This document shows, piece after piece, positions 38,813-46,887 of a DNA stretch of 64,000 nt. Location: contig NZ_FNHB01000001.1 of assembly GCF_900104455.1 (NCBI RefSeq), forward strand, positions 372,001 to 436,000. The letters are read 5' to 3'. The notes under the pieces are model-generated. The model ran no database searches and was not told the origin of the DNA. It was given only the letters and a program-made list of their open reading frames with translations. This DNA is from Dendrosporobacter quercicolus. Its GTDB lineage: Bacteria; Bacillota; Negativicutes; DSM-1736; Dendrosporobacteraceae. Positions within the stretch are counted from its first letter, which is position 1; the number at the start of each line of letters is the position of its first letter. Position numbers and translations under genes: made by a program.

Positions 38813-39315
38813 GCGTAAGGGAATACTATACCCCGAAGCATTCAAGGTATCCTGATATTTTTGAATAGGATTTGAAAGTTGTAATTCCCTCGTCAATCAG
38901 GATATTTTTGAATTGACGCCCGGTCTGAATGATACGATGATTATTCTACCGGATGACAGTTATTCTTGTGCTAATAGCAGCACAGTTTGCTTAAAATATC
39001 ATTTTTATCTTCAATTTTTATTATTAAGTTTAGGTTTCTAAATTTTTTTAATAATTTGTAAAATTGCTTGTAATTTATTGTAAAATAGTATATATTACAC
39101 ATTGTAATAAATTACATATATGGTAGTTTTTTAAAATGTTAGCTGATTAGTAAAAATACTGAAGGCTTTGCTTTTATAGCATTGCCTTCAGTATTTTTTA
39201 TGAATTCTATATCGACTTTGATATAGACTATTTATTCACGCAGACTAAAAAAAATATAGAAAATAGTTTACAGTTACCCAGTTTTCATTATAGTTTAGCA
39301 CAAACATTTTTCAAA
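38813..39315. other. AT-rich intergenic segment, left edge of a foreign-looking island
   Basis: No gene. Base composition drops sharply here and stays low to about 40690. It contains a direct repeat GATATTTTTGAAT (38854-38866 and 38901-38913), an 11-bp inverted repeat TGTAATTTATT/AATAAATTACA (39069-39079, 39106-39116) and a terminator-like hairpin (39152-39199). No integrase, transposase or clear attachment site is visible. Confidence 0.5.
39152..39199. terminator. Bidirectional terminator-like hairpin in the AT-rich segment
   Basis: AAAAATACTGAAGGC (39152-39166) pairs with GCCTTCAGTATTTTT (39184-39198). A on one side and T on the other allow termination in both directions. Confidence 0.7.
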
Positions 39316-39519
39316 TTGAAAAGCTTTTCACATGCAAATATAGAATATAAAATTGCATGTAATCAGCATCAAAGTAATTATATTTACCGATATTGTTATG
39401 CACAAAATAAGCTCTATTTAAAAAGAAAACATGAAGCTAAAGAAATTTTATTGGATCTAATGACAAAACCATTATCCATAAGATACAAAAAAATGATCAG
39501 CCAAAGGATCGATTTTTAA
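39316..39519 (+). CDS. Small hypothetical protein upstream of the YcaQ-like gene
   Basis: 67 aa, basic (many K and R), with no recognised domain. It ends two bases before the next ATG, which suggests coupling. No convincing ribosome-binding site precedes its ATG, and the AT-rich context makes chance frames common. It may be an N-terminal remnant or a small partner of the following gene. Confidence 0.35.
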   Translation: MKSFSHANIEYKIACNQHQSNYIYRYCYAQNKLYLKRKHEAKEILLDLMTKPLSIRYKKMISQRIDF

Positions 39520-39521
39520 TC

Positions 39522-40706
39522 ATGAAAAATTATTATATAAATATTCAAACTGCAAGAAAATATCTGCTTTTAAAGCATAATTTATTGAGTGATTATGTTT
39601 TTAATGAGGACGAAGAAAGTATAATTAAATGTATTAGAAATTTGCACTGCATCCAATATGATCCCATTGATATTTGTGGAAAAAATGCCAACTTAGTCTT
39701 AAATGCGCGATGCGCTAATTATTCCACAGACCGCCTGGCCTCTTTACTATACAAGCAACATGTTCTTATGGATTATTGGGATAAAAATATGTCTATAATC
39801 TTAACAGATGACTGGCCTTATTTTAAAAAAATTCAGTATAGAGCTGAAGAAATATGTCAATCTATGCATGACATATCAGATGTTCTCGCAATGTTTGAAG
39901 AAAAACAAGCTATAAAAACTTCAATTATTATAGCGTATATATTACAAAAACTTGGATCTTTAAAAAATGCGAGATTATATTTACATTATCTATGGGTGAG
40001 TGGCAAAATAAGCATTGTTGCAAGAAAGAATGAAGCAAAGTATTACTCTCTAACTAGGAATACTGTTCCGGAAAATATTATTAATTTGCCAGATCCGTTC
40101 AGAGATTTTCGCGAGTATTATAAGTGGCAATTACTAAGACGTATTAAATCAGTTGGAATGTTGCGGAATAGAAATTCAGATGCCTTTTTGGGAATTTCTA
40201 ATTTTTCAGCATCGATAAGAAACACGGCAATTAAAACGCTCTTTTCTGAAAACAAACTTGTTGAATGCAATATAAGTAATTCTTCCGAATATCTGTACAT
40301 TTCAATAACCGATGAAGAAATTCTGCAAAAAGCTATTTCAAATGAATATTACGAACCCAGAATCGAATTTTTAGGACCCTTAGATAACTTATTATGGGAC
40401 AGAAAATTAATTAAAATGATATTCGATTTTGATTACAAATGGGAAATCTATATACCTAAAGACAAACGAATATATTCTCCGTATACGATTCCAATCATAT
40501 ACAATGATTGTTTTGCAGGCAGGATGGGTGTAATGAAAAGCAAGGATAAAGCTGTTTTGATACTGGATCATTTCTGGCCGGAAAAAGAAAAGTATAAATC
40601 TATACTGGATTCAAGTCAATTTATTAAGCGCTTTAAACAATTCGCCGCCTTTAATGGTTGTACAGAATTCAAAATAAAACCAAGCGGCGTTTCAGCCATG
40701 CTTTAG
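39522..40706 (+). CDS. Winged-helix protein of the YcaQ/AlkX DNA glycosylase family
   Basis: 394 aa. The family (HTH_42) includes AlkX/YcaQ, which unhooks interstrand crosslinks, and AlkZ, which protects antibiotic producers. The N-terminal LHCIQYDPIDICGKNANLVL aligns with the family's VQ(I)DP(I) active-site segment, and the C-terminal FLGPLDNLLWDRKLIKMIFDF, YIPKDKRIYSPY and GRMGVMKSKDKAV are its most conserved part. GC content and codon use (AAA, ATA, TTA) are far below the rest of the window: likely acquired. The last residues may be fused at the island junction. Confidence 0.82.
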   Translation: MKNYYINIQTARKYLLLKHNLLSDYVFNEDEESIIKCIRNLHCIQYDPIDICGKNANLVLNARCANYSTDRLASLLYKQHVLMDYWDKNMSIILTDDWPYFKKIQYRAEEICQSMHDISDVLAMFEEKQAIKTSIIIAYILQKLGSLKNARLYLHYLWVSGKISIVARKNEAKYYSLTRNTVPENIINLPDPFRDFREYYKWQLLRRIKSVGMLRNRNSDAFLGISNFSASIRNTAIKTLFSENKLVECNISNSSEYLYISITDEEILQKAISNEYYEPRIEFLGPLDNLLWDRKLIKMIFDFDYKWEIYIPKDKRIYSPYTIPIIYNDCFAGRMGVMKSKDKAVLILDHFWPEKEKYKSILDSSQFIKRFKQFAAFNGCTEFKIKPSGVSAML

Positions 40707-41347
40707 TTACGGTGGTTAAAAAAGGACAAGGACCTCAGATTGTTTTTGAAGAAGAAGTTGGCGCTGTACCTGTTAGGGTGAAAAGAGAAGGGGAGCAGCT
40801 GTATGCTGAACTTACAACTGCTCAAGAGCCGGAGTTCAAATCATGTACAGCCAGCTTGAGCGATCTTGCTGCAATTTTTTCGCTGTCTGAAACAGCTGTT
40901 GTTGTCAAGGATTATGCTATTAAAGCGGTGAGTTGCGGACTGCCGTTTCTCTTTGTTCCGGTTAAGTCCGTACAAGAAATGCAGCGAATAAAAGTAAACC
41001 CGTTAAAATGGAAAGAGTGTTTGAAGAATCAGTGGGAACAACAAATTTATCTGTTTACCGATGAGGCGATCAATGTAGATTGTCAGTTCCATGCCCGTAT
41101 GTTTGCAGCTGACATAGGTTTTGGTGAAGATCCTGCCACTGGTTCTGCCGCGGCCTCTTTTGCCGGTTATCTTGGCCAATTCTCTACCTTTACCGATGGG
41201 CCTATTTGTCTGGCAATTGAGCAAGGAATGGAAATGGGGCGTCCAAGTAAGCTGTTTGGCCGGGCGGAAAAAAAACATGGTGTAGTTAGTAAAATTCGCG
41301 TAGGGGGTTATAGCGTACTTGTAGCGCAAGGAGTATTGACAATATAA
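40658..41347 (+). pseudogene. PhzF-family epimerase/isomerase, 5'-truncated
   Basis: From about 40694 the frame encodes the C-terminal two-thirds of a PhzF-family protein: QGPQIVFEEEVGAVPVRV, then FHARMFAADIGFGEDPATGSAAASFAGYL, the family's strongest motif. The first 60-80 residues, including the N-terminal strand and the catalytic glutamate region, are missing; upstream is the AT-rich YcaQ-like gene in another frame. GC returns to the local average at this junction. The open frame can start at an ATG inside the upstream gene, but the product would lack half of the active site. I call it a remnant. Confidence 0.75.
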
Positions 41348-41693
41348 ATCAGAATTACTCCGGCTAAAGTACACATATACACTACATAATTGGGCTATAG
41401 CAAGACATTAATGCGATAACCCGGCATTTTATCCATAATATTAGCCTGACGTCCCCCTGTCAAAAGAGGAAGGTGAATGTTATTTACCTCACCTGTCAAA
41501 TTGTAAATAAAGAAAAAGCTGCCCCTTATGAGGCGGTGAAAAAGGTCTTTCAGTAAGCCTTCGGCAATCATCAGGCCATTTAGGCCACTCGAAGGCCGGG
41601 GCCGCAAACTTGCATTTGCTAAATATGTTTCATGAAATTCCCATCTCTTTAATACACTGGTAAAAAGCAATAAATCATTGCAGTCAGGAGTGA
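41348..41693. other. Gap between the phzF remnant and ylxY
   Basis: About 345 bases without a convincing gene. A 101-codon frame runs on the minus strand (41395-41700) but has no ribosome-binding site and no family I recognise. An AGGTGA...TCACCT pair (about 41471-41494) is visible. The end holds the AGGAG of ylxY. Confidence 0.4.
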
Positions 41694-41699
41694 TTGCCA

Positions 41700-42419
41700 T
41701 TGAGATGGATGATTGTTACCCGGGTAAGACAGTGGTATGTAATCTTTGCCGCCGGTGTGTTTTTAACCATAGCGATGCTGGCCGGCCTGCTTCAGCCGTT
41801 GCTCAGTACGACAACGAGCAGTCAAAATAAAATTCAGCCAATTTTTCACGGCAGCATTGCCGAACCGAAAGTTGCCTTTGCCTGCAATGTGTTCTGGGGT
41901 GAGGAATTTTTGCCTGATATGCTGCAGACTTTAGCCGCCAACAATATCCACATTACTTTTTTTATCGGCGGCAGCTGGGCGAAAAAGTATCCTGAATTAT
42001 TAGCGGACATTGCCAATAAAGGACACGAGCTGGGCAATCATACTTACAGTCATCCCCATCCCAACGCCATAAGCAAGGAGCAGAATAAAGAACAAATTCA
42101 AAAAACGGAAACACTGGTTAAAGAAATAACAGGGTTAACAACCAAGCTCTATGCCCCTCCCTATGGTGAATACAATGATATGGTGCTTAATGCAGCCAAT
42201 GAGCTTGGCTATACAACCATCATGTGGAGCATTGACACCATTGACTGGAAACGGCCGCCGCCGGATGTTCTTAAACAGCGGGTAACCAAAAAAATACACA
42301 ACGGAGCCATTATTTTGATGCATCCCACTGCGCCGACCGCCAAAGCTTTGCCAGATCTCATTAAAGAAATCAATCAATCAGGCTATACCATAACCACGGT
42401 ATCTGATATACTAAAATAG
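41700..42419 (+). CDS. ylxY: YlxY-type polysaccharide deacetylase-like protein, membrane-anchored
   Basis: 239 aa from TTG 41700 (AGGAG at 41686-41690; TTG 41694 and ATG 41709 are alternatives). An N-terminal membrane anchor (about 8-30) is followed by a NodB fold. Motif 1, normally TFDDG, reads ACNVFWGEE, so both catalytic and metal aspartates are lost; motif 2 GNHTYSH is intact; motif 3 reads APPYG; DTIDW and ILMHPT follow. The protein may not be an active deacetylase. Position between pnp and mlpA is as in Bacillus, supporting the ylxY name. Confidence 0.85.
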   Translation: MRWMIVTRVRQWYVIFAAGVFLTIAMLAGLLQPLLSTTTSSQNKIQPIFHGSIAEPKVAFACNVFWGEEFLPDMLQTLAANNIHITFFIGGSWAKKYPELLADIANKGHELGNHTYSHPHPNAISKEQNKEQIQKTETLVKEITGLTTKLYAPPYGEYNDMVLNAANELGYTTIMWSIDTIDWKRPPPDVLKQRVTKKIHNGAIILMHPTAPTAKALPDLIKEINQSGYTITTVSDILK

Positions 42420-42420
42420 G

Positions 42421-42451
42421 AAAAACAGGCAGAAAATTGCCTGTTTTTTTC
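42421..42451 (+). terminator. Rho-independent terminator of ylxY
   Basis: AAAAACAGGCA and TGCCTGTTTTT around a 6-base loop with further T. It starts two bases after the ylxY stop. Confidence 0.9.
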
Positions 42452-42570
42452 ATTGCCAAAAACCCAACCTTGTGTTATTATGTCAACATGCTATGTTTTA
42501 CCCAGTGGTCAAAATTATACACTGACTGCTGAAATGGCTGTTTGGATAATGCTTACTAGGGGGGGATTTG

Positions 42571-43461
42571 ATGACTAAAATAAAGTTTATAACTTTTATT
42601 ATGTTGAGTTTAATGGTGTTTGCTATAGTGATTCCGGTTCAAGTATCTCACGCTGCCCCGGCCAATAGTGTGCTGAATGCCTTAACAGCCAGTACCATGT
42701 CCTCTACGGATGACGGGGGAAGCAGCGGCAGTAATATTTTCGAAAAATTATTCGGCTTTCTATTTGATAAAATACTAGGACCTATCCTAAATATATTTGA
42801 CTCAAAATCAACGCCTGGCGTTACTGCCGATACGCCGGTGAAAGTTACGCCCCTGCCTGCTGCGCCAAGTACAGGTACAGGGCAAACCAGCGGCAGTCTG
42901 CGCGGTAAAGTGATTGTTGTTGACCCTGGCCACGGCGGCAGCAATCCCGGCGCCGTAGCCAATAATACCAGAGAATCCGACAACAACCTTGCAGTTGGCT
43001 TAAAATTGCGCGATCAATTGGTACAAGCAGGGGCTAAGGTAATCATGACCCGGGAAACGGACCGTACGGTTGCGGCGGCAGGCAGCAGTCTGGGACAAGA
43101 ACTGCAAGCCAGGGTAAATTTGGCTGAGGCCAACAATGCCGATATCTTTGTCAGCATTCACTCCAATTCCAATCCTGATTCTAAAATCACCGGCGCTATG
43201 ACTTTTTATCATAGCAACAATTCATCGAACCTGGCGTCGAATGTGCAAACTGCGATAATCGAAGAAACCGGAGCCGTAAATAAAGGCACTTCAACTGCAA
43301 CTTTTTACGTTATCCGAAATACCTCGATGCCAAGTATCCTGGTTGAAATGGGTTTTATAAGCAATGCCCAGGAAGCGGCCCGCTTAAACAGCGATGCTTA
43401 TCGCAATCGCCTGGCCACCGGTATTTTTAACGGCATTGCCAAGAGCTTGAACAGCCGTTAA
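42571..43461 (+). CDS. Secreted N-acetylmuramoyl-L-alanine amidase (Amidase_3)
   Basis: 296 aa. A cleavable signal peptide (MTKIKFITFIMLSLMVFAIV, cleavage likely after SHA near residue 29), a linker rich in S, T, P and G to about residue 110, then a zinc amidase domain: VVDPGHGGSNPGAV (His), TRESDNNLA (Glu), VSIHSNSNP (His) and ILVEMGFISN (Glu). It cuts the bond between muramic acid and the stem peptide in the cell wall. ATG 42571 chosen over the adjacent TTG 42568; AGGGGGGGA is close upstream. Its own terminator follows. It separates ylxY from mlpA, which are adjacent in Bacillus. Confidence 0.93.
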   Translation: MTKIKFITFIMLSLMVFAIVIPVQVSHAAPANSVLNALTASTMSSTDDGGSSGSNIFEKLFGFLFDKILGPILNIFDSKSTPGVTADTPVKVTPLPAAPSTGTGQTSGSLRGKVIVVDPGHGGSNPGAVANNTRESDNNLAVGLKLRDQLVQAGAKVIMTRETDRTVAAAGSSLGQELQARVNLAEANNADIFVSIHSNSNPDSKITGAMTFYHSNNSSNLASNVQTAIIEETGAVNKGTSTATFYVIRNTSMPSILVEMGFISNAQEAARLNSDAYRNRLATGIFNGIAKSLNSR

Positions 43462-43466
43462 TCCCC

Positions 43467-43513
43467 AAAGGGTGCCTCCTAATGCCAAAGGCATTGGGAG
43501 GCACCCTTTTTTT
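43467..43513 (+). terminator. Rho-independent terminator of the amidase gene
   Basis: AAAGGGTGCCTCC and GGAGGCACCCTTT, with the tip AATGCC-AAA-GGCATT, then TTTTTTT. A clear member of the recurring stem-loop group in this window. Confidence 0.93.
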
Positions 43514-43608
43514 GTGCATGCTCACCTTATCCGGTAAATATAAATAAGCGGGAAGGTATTTCACCTCATGAACCAGAATAACTAAATACAAAAGCTAAGG
43601 AGTAAATT

Positions 43609-44853
43609 ATGTATCAAAAATCCGTATTGCCGAATGGAATCAGGATAGTATCCGAAACCATTCCTTATGTAAAGTCTGCGACATTTGGCCTATGGCTGGG
43701 CAGTGGATCCCGGGCTGAAACGGCTGATAATCACGGTATATCACATTTTATTGAACATTTATTATTTAAAGGAACAGAACGGCGTTCGGCCAAAGAGATT
43801 GCCGAAAGCATTGATGCTGTTGGCGGCCAGCTTAATGCCTTTACCGCAAAAGAGTATACCTGCTATTACATTAAAGTGATCGATTCCCAGGTAGAGCTGG
43901 CGATGGACATTCTGAGCGACATGCTGCTTAAATCCCGGTTTGCAGTGAATGATATCGAGCGGGAACGTGAAGTAATCCTGGAAGAATTATCGATGTATGA
44001 AGATACGCCGGATGAGCTTGTACATGATCTTCATGTCGGCAATATCTGGTCTGACCATCAATTAGGACATAACATCATCGGTACAGCCCAATCCATCAAA
44101 CAAATAGACAAAACAGCAATTTTAGATTATTATCGTCAATTCTATACGCCTGACAATCTGGTTATCGCCGCCGCCGGCAATATTACGCACTGTCAATTGC
44201 GGGAATTGGCCGAAAAATATTTTGCTCAAATGGCAGGAGCCAAAGTTCAGCAGGTCAGCCCGCTTCCACAGTTTACTTGCGCACAGACAGTGTACGGCAA
44301 ATCAACTGAACAAGTGCATTTTTGCCTTAGTACGGCTGGCGTTGCCCAGGATACTCCGGAAATATATGCTTATCATATCTATAATAATCTGTTGGGCGGC
44401 AGTGTTAGTTCCCGTTTGTTTCAATCCATCAGGGAAGAACGCGGCCTGGCCTATTCGGTATATTCTTACCAGACAAATTATAGCGATGGCGGCTTATTAA
44501 CCGTGTATGCCGGCACACGTCCGGCCAATGTTGAGCAAGTTCTGGAACTGATTGTAAATAATATCAGCGAACTGAACAGACAGGGGGTCGGCGAGCAGGA
44601 ACTGCAACGGGTAAAAGAACAGCTGAAAGGCAATCTTTTGCTGGGGCTGGAAAGTTCAAGCAGCCGGATGTCACGATTAGGCAAACTGGAGATCAGCTTA
44701 GGCAAATACGTTTCCTTAGAAGAAATTATCGCTAAAATTGACCAAACTACCGTCGCCGACATCAATCGAGTAATGAATGGTGCTTTTCGTACAGGATACT
44801 GCCTGACTACTCTGGGACCGCTAAAGAAAGTCGGCGCAACCTTAAATTTTTGA
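43609..44853 (+). CDS. mlpA: M16-family zinc peptidase (MlpA/YmxG)
   Basis: 414 aa. The inverted zinc motif HxxEH is in GISHFIEHLLFKG (about residues 46-58), with the third ligand in REVILEELSMYEDTPDEL. The C-terminal half (EERGLAYSVYSYQTNYSDGG) supplies the R/Y substrate-binding pair of the family. Soluble, no signal peptide. Start ATG 43609 behind AAGGAG. The Bacillus homologue lies between ylxY and ymxH; its substrate is not well defined. Confidence 0.93.
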   Translation: MYQKSVLPNGIRIVSETIPYVKSATFGLWLGSGSRAETADNHGISHFIEHLLFKGTERRSAKEIAESIDAVGGQLNAFTAKEYTCYYIKVIDSQVELAMDILSDMLLKSRFAVNDIEREREVILEELSMYEDTPDELVHDLHVGNIWSDHQLGHNIIGTAQSIKQIDKTAILDYYRQFYTPDNLVIAAAGNITHCQLRELAEKYFAQMAGAKVQQVSPLPQFTCAQTVYGKSTEQVHFCLSTAGVAQDTPEIYAYHIYNNLLGGSVSSRLFQSIREERGLAYSVYSYQTNYSDGGLLTVYAGTRPANVEQVLELIVNNISELNRQGVGEQELQRVKEQLKGNLLLGLESSSSRMSRLGKLEISLGKYVSLEEIIAKIDQTTVADINRVMNGAFRTGYCLTTLGPLKKVGATLNF

Positions 44854-44877
44854 TCAAAACCAGCGAAGGAGCTTATC

Positions 44878-45333
44878 ATGAAAACAAGAGGTTTCGAAAT
44901 TGTTTCCCACTATCAAGATAAAGATATCATTTTACCGGCCCGTAAAACCCGGTTAAGCGCCGGTTATGACCTGGCGGCAGCGGAAGACAAAACGCTTCTG
45001 CCTCAGCAGGTTACGCTGATTGCCACCGGCCTTAAAGCCTATATGCAGGCTGATGAATACCTTGGTATTCATATCCGTTCCAGCTTTGCCATGAAAAACC
45101 GTATCACTTTAATTAACAGTCAGGGAATCATCGACGCCGATTATTACAATAATCCCGACAATGAAGGCCATATCATGATTGCAGTATTCAATCATGCTCA
45201 GGAGCCTGTTCATCTCACCCGGAACACCCGCATTGCCCAGGGGATATTTTACCGGTATCTTATAGCCGATCATGATCATCTGAGCACTGCCGCAGTCCGC
45301 TCCGGTGGTTTTGGCAGTACCGGAGAGAATTAG
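44878..45333 (+). CDS. dut: dUTP diphosphatase
   Basis: 151 aa. It hydrolyses dUTP to dUMP, limiting uracil in DNA. All five motifs of trimeric dUTPases are visible: SAGYDLAAAE, HIRSSFAMKN, INSQGIIDADYYNN, NTRIAQGIF and RSGGFGSTGEN. Motif 3 carries the longer YYNNPDNEGHI form. ATG at 44878 after GAAGGAG, 25 bases after mlpA, so probably co-transcribed. Confidence 0.94.
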   Translation: MKTRGFEIVSHYQDKDIILPARKTRLSAGYDLAAAEDKTLLPQQVTLIATGLKAYMQADEYLGIHIRSSFAMKNRITLINSQGIIDADYYNNPDNEGHIMIAVFNHAQEPVHLTRNTRIAQGIFYRYLIADHDHLSTAAVRSGGFGSTGEN

Positions 45334-45441
45334 GAAGCGCCCATACTTAAAATTTGTTAATTAAGCGGACTGCCGGATTGTAGACTGGCGGCAGACGCTG
45401 CCGGGATTATAGCTGGTTATTATAGCCTGTTACTTAGACTC

Positions 45442-45491
45442 CACCAAGGGGTGTATTGCAATGCTGACGCATTGCAATACACCCCTTGGTG
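45442..45491. repeat. 23-bp perfect inverted repeat with a 4-base loop
   Basis: Arms 45442-45464 and 45469-45491 match at all 23 positions around TGAC; the tip reads TTGCAATGC/GCATTGCAA. No T run follows on either side. It is nested in a wider pairing TTAGACT (45434-45440) / AGTCTAA (45550-45556). The lower stem (AAGGGGTGT) resembles the terminators of this window; without U tracts it could be an mRNA 3' stabiliser, a small RNA or a mobile-type hairpin. Confidence 0.8.
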
Positions 45492-45623
45492 CGGCCAATT
45501 GCCGCCGGACGAGGTTTGAGGTCCGCCGCGGACATCCCTTGCGCCGGTAAGTCTAAATTGTCAAGCTAAGCAATGCGAGCTTGTTTTTTGCACTACTCCC
45601 GGAAAGGAGGCAGTCTCATGGAT

Positions 45624-45749
45624 TCAGCTCATCTTTTCAGACTTATCAAGGTGGGCCAATGCCTGCTTGCTTCTAAAATAGGAAACTATACCACAAAATG
45701 CTGTCGCGGCTGTTGCAAAAAGAGCCAGGTAAAAGGAATGATCATCCAT
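45624..45749 (-). CDS. Small membrane protein, 41 aa (hypothetical)
   Basis: Minus-strand frame from ATG 45747-45749 to TGA 45624-45626. AAGGAGG lies 7 bases upstream of the start, a near-ideal ribosome-binding site. The product MDDHSFYLALFATAATAFCG... has one hydrophobic helix (about 6-25) and a basic/charged C-terminus (YFRSKQALAHLDKSEKMS), a normal layout for a single-pass small protein. The overlapping plus-strand frame (45618-45821) also has AAAGGAGG but encodes a cysteine- and lysine-rich stretch with no protein-like pattern, so I prefer the minus strand. No family known. Confidence 0.55.
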   Translation of the reverse strand: MDDHSFYLALFATAATAFCGIVSYFRSKQALAHLDKSEKMS

Positions 45750-45910
45750 AAAAAACGCCTCCTTAATCTCAAATCATTAATTACACTGTATAGTCTATTC
45801 AACAACTGGCCGTTTTGTTAAAAAAAATTAGCTAAATCGTCCAGGGCGGCAAGTGGATTGGGATGCCTAATTTTCTACAGTATACAAAAAGATACTATTA
45901 TACAAATTAG

Positions 45911-45938
45911 TGCGTACTTGTCGGAGAGAAGGTACGCA
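45911..45938. promoter_or_regulatory. Inverted repeat in the promoter region of the ferredoxin-nitroreductase gene
   Basis: TGCGTAC (45911-45917) and GTACGCA (45932-45938). Between the arms lies TTGTCG (45918-45923), which could be a -35 with TACTAT 17 bases downstream. The placement over the promoter suggests an operator, perhaps for an HxlR- or MarR-type regulator; none is encoded next to it. Confidence 0.45.
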
Positions 45939-45973
45939 TTTACTATTATATATAGACACATTGTAGGGAAGTT

Positions 45974-46795
45974 ATGAAAGAGGTGGTCAGATTGAATTTA
46001 ATTGAGGTAAATAAAGAGCGCTGTATTCGGTGCGGTATCTGCGTAAAGATTTGCCCGGTAAGGGCGCTGGAACTTAAAGGGGCAGTAGAGGCGGTTGCTC
46101 CGGAGGCTTGTATTTCCTGCGGCCATTGTGTGGCTGTATGTCCGCAGTCGGCGCTTGATCACCGGAAAAGCCCGCTTGCCCGGCAGGTTGCATTAACCGG
46201 CTTTCCGGTAATTGCAGCAGCGGCTGCCCGGCAATTTTTGCGCTCCCGCCGCTCAATACGCAGCTATAAACAGACGGCCGTACCAAGGGAAAAGCTGGTG
46301 CAGTTAATTGATATCGGCCGTTTCGCCGCTACTGCGAGCAACAGCCAGGGCGTCTCCTATATCGTTGTTGAAGACCAAGCTATCCTGCGAAAGGCAACTG
46401 AGCTGATGATGGAATGGATGGAAGCCCAGGACCAGACAACAGCCCATTGGAGCTTTAGCCATCACATCCGGGCATATCGCCAGGGACTTGATCCCATACT
46501 TCGCGATGCGCCGCACCTTATTTTAGCGACAACCGCCCGGAACCAGGCCCGAGGACGGGAAAACACTGCTTTTGCACTGGCTTATATTGAATTATATGCA
46601 ACCGTTCTAGGTCTTGGCACTTGTTGGGCCGGGCTGCTGGAAATGGGGCTGGAAGCCAACTATGCCCCGTTGATGGAATTGTTTAAAATACCGGCGGGAA
46701 AGGCTATAACCGGAGCGCTGATGGCCGGATATCCGGAGTATCATTATCAACGGCTTGTTGACCGAAACCCCTTAGAAATAAGCTGGCTGCCTTAA
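45974..46795 (+). CDS. Ferredoxin-nitroreductase fusion protein
   Basis: 273 aa. N-terminal 2[4Fe-4S] ferredoxin module (CIRCGICVKICPVRAL and CISCGHCVAVCPQSAL, about residues 15-55) fused to an FMN-binding nitroreductase domain (about 85-260; RRSIRSYKQTAVPREKL, and the GLGTCWAGLLE segment). The ferredoxin part can feed electrons directly to the flavin, which fits anaerobic reduction of nitro or quinone compounds; the real substrate is unknown. ATG 45974 has a weak site; TTG 45992 follows AGAGGTGGTCAG and would remove only six residues. Confidence 0.9.
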   Translation: MKEVVRLNLIEVNKERCIRCGICVKICPVRALELKGAVEAVAPEACISCGHCVAVCPQSALDHRKSPLARQVALTGFPVIAAAAARQFLRSRRSIRSYKQTAVPREKLVQLIDIGRFAATASNSQGVSYIVVEDQAILRKATELMMEWMEAQDQTTAHWSFSHHIRAYRQGLDPILRDAPHLILATTARNQARGRENTAFALAYIELYATVLGLGTCWAGLLEMGLEANYAPLMELFKIPAGKAITGALMAGYPEYHYQRLVDRNPLEISWLP

Positions 46796-46887
46796 ACAGG
46801 CAGGAGCGAGGCAACCCTGCTTAAATTTGGACATAATTTGTTTTTTGTGCTCATAACATTTATAAAAGCTAGTGTGGGGGAGATGTT

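Noticed and set aside
38880-39050. Open stretch reading NQDIFELTPGLNDTMIILPDD
   Set aside because: Looks vaguely protein-like but has no start, no known family and is short; kept only as part of the AT-rich gap.
39069-39116. 11-bp inverted repeat TGTAATTTATT/AATAAATTACA as a transposon end
   Set aside because: No transposase or target duplication; in AT-rich DNA such repeats arise easily.
41395-41700. 101-codon minus-strand frame between the phzF remnant and ylxY
   Set aside because: It has no ribosome-binding site, overlaps the ylxY start, and I recognise no family; it could be a remnant but cannot be supported.
45618-45821. Plus-strand frame MDSAHLFRLIK... with AAAGGAGG upstream
   Set aside because: Cysteine/lysine-rich and opposite a better minus-strand frame with an ideal ribosome-binding site and a membrane helix. 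Not excluded completely.
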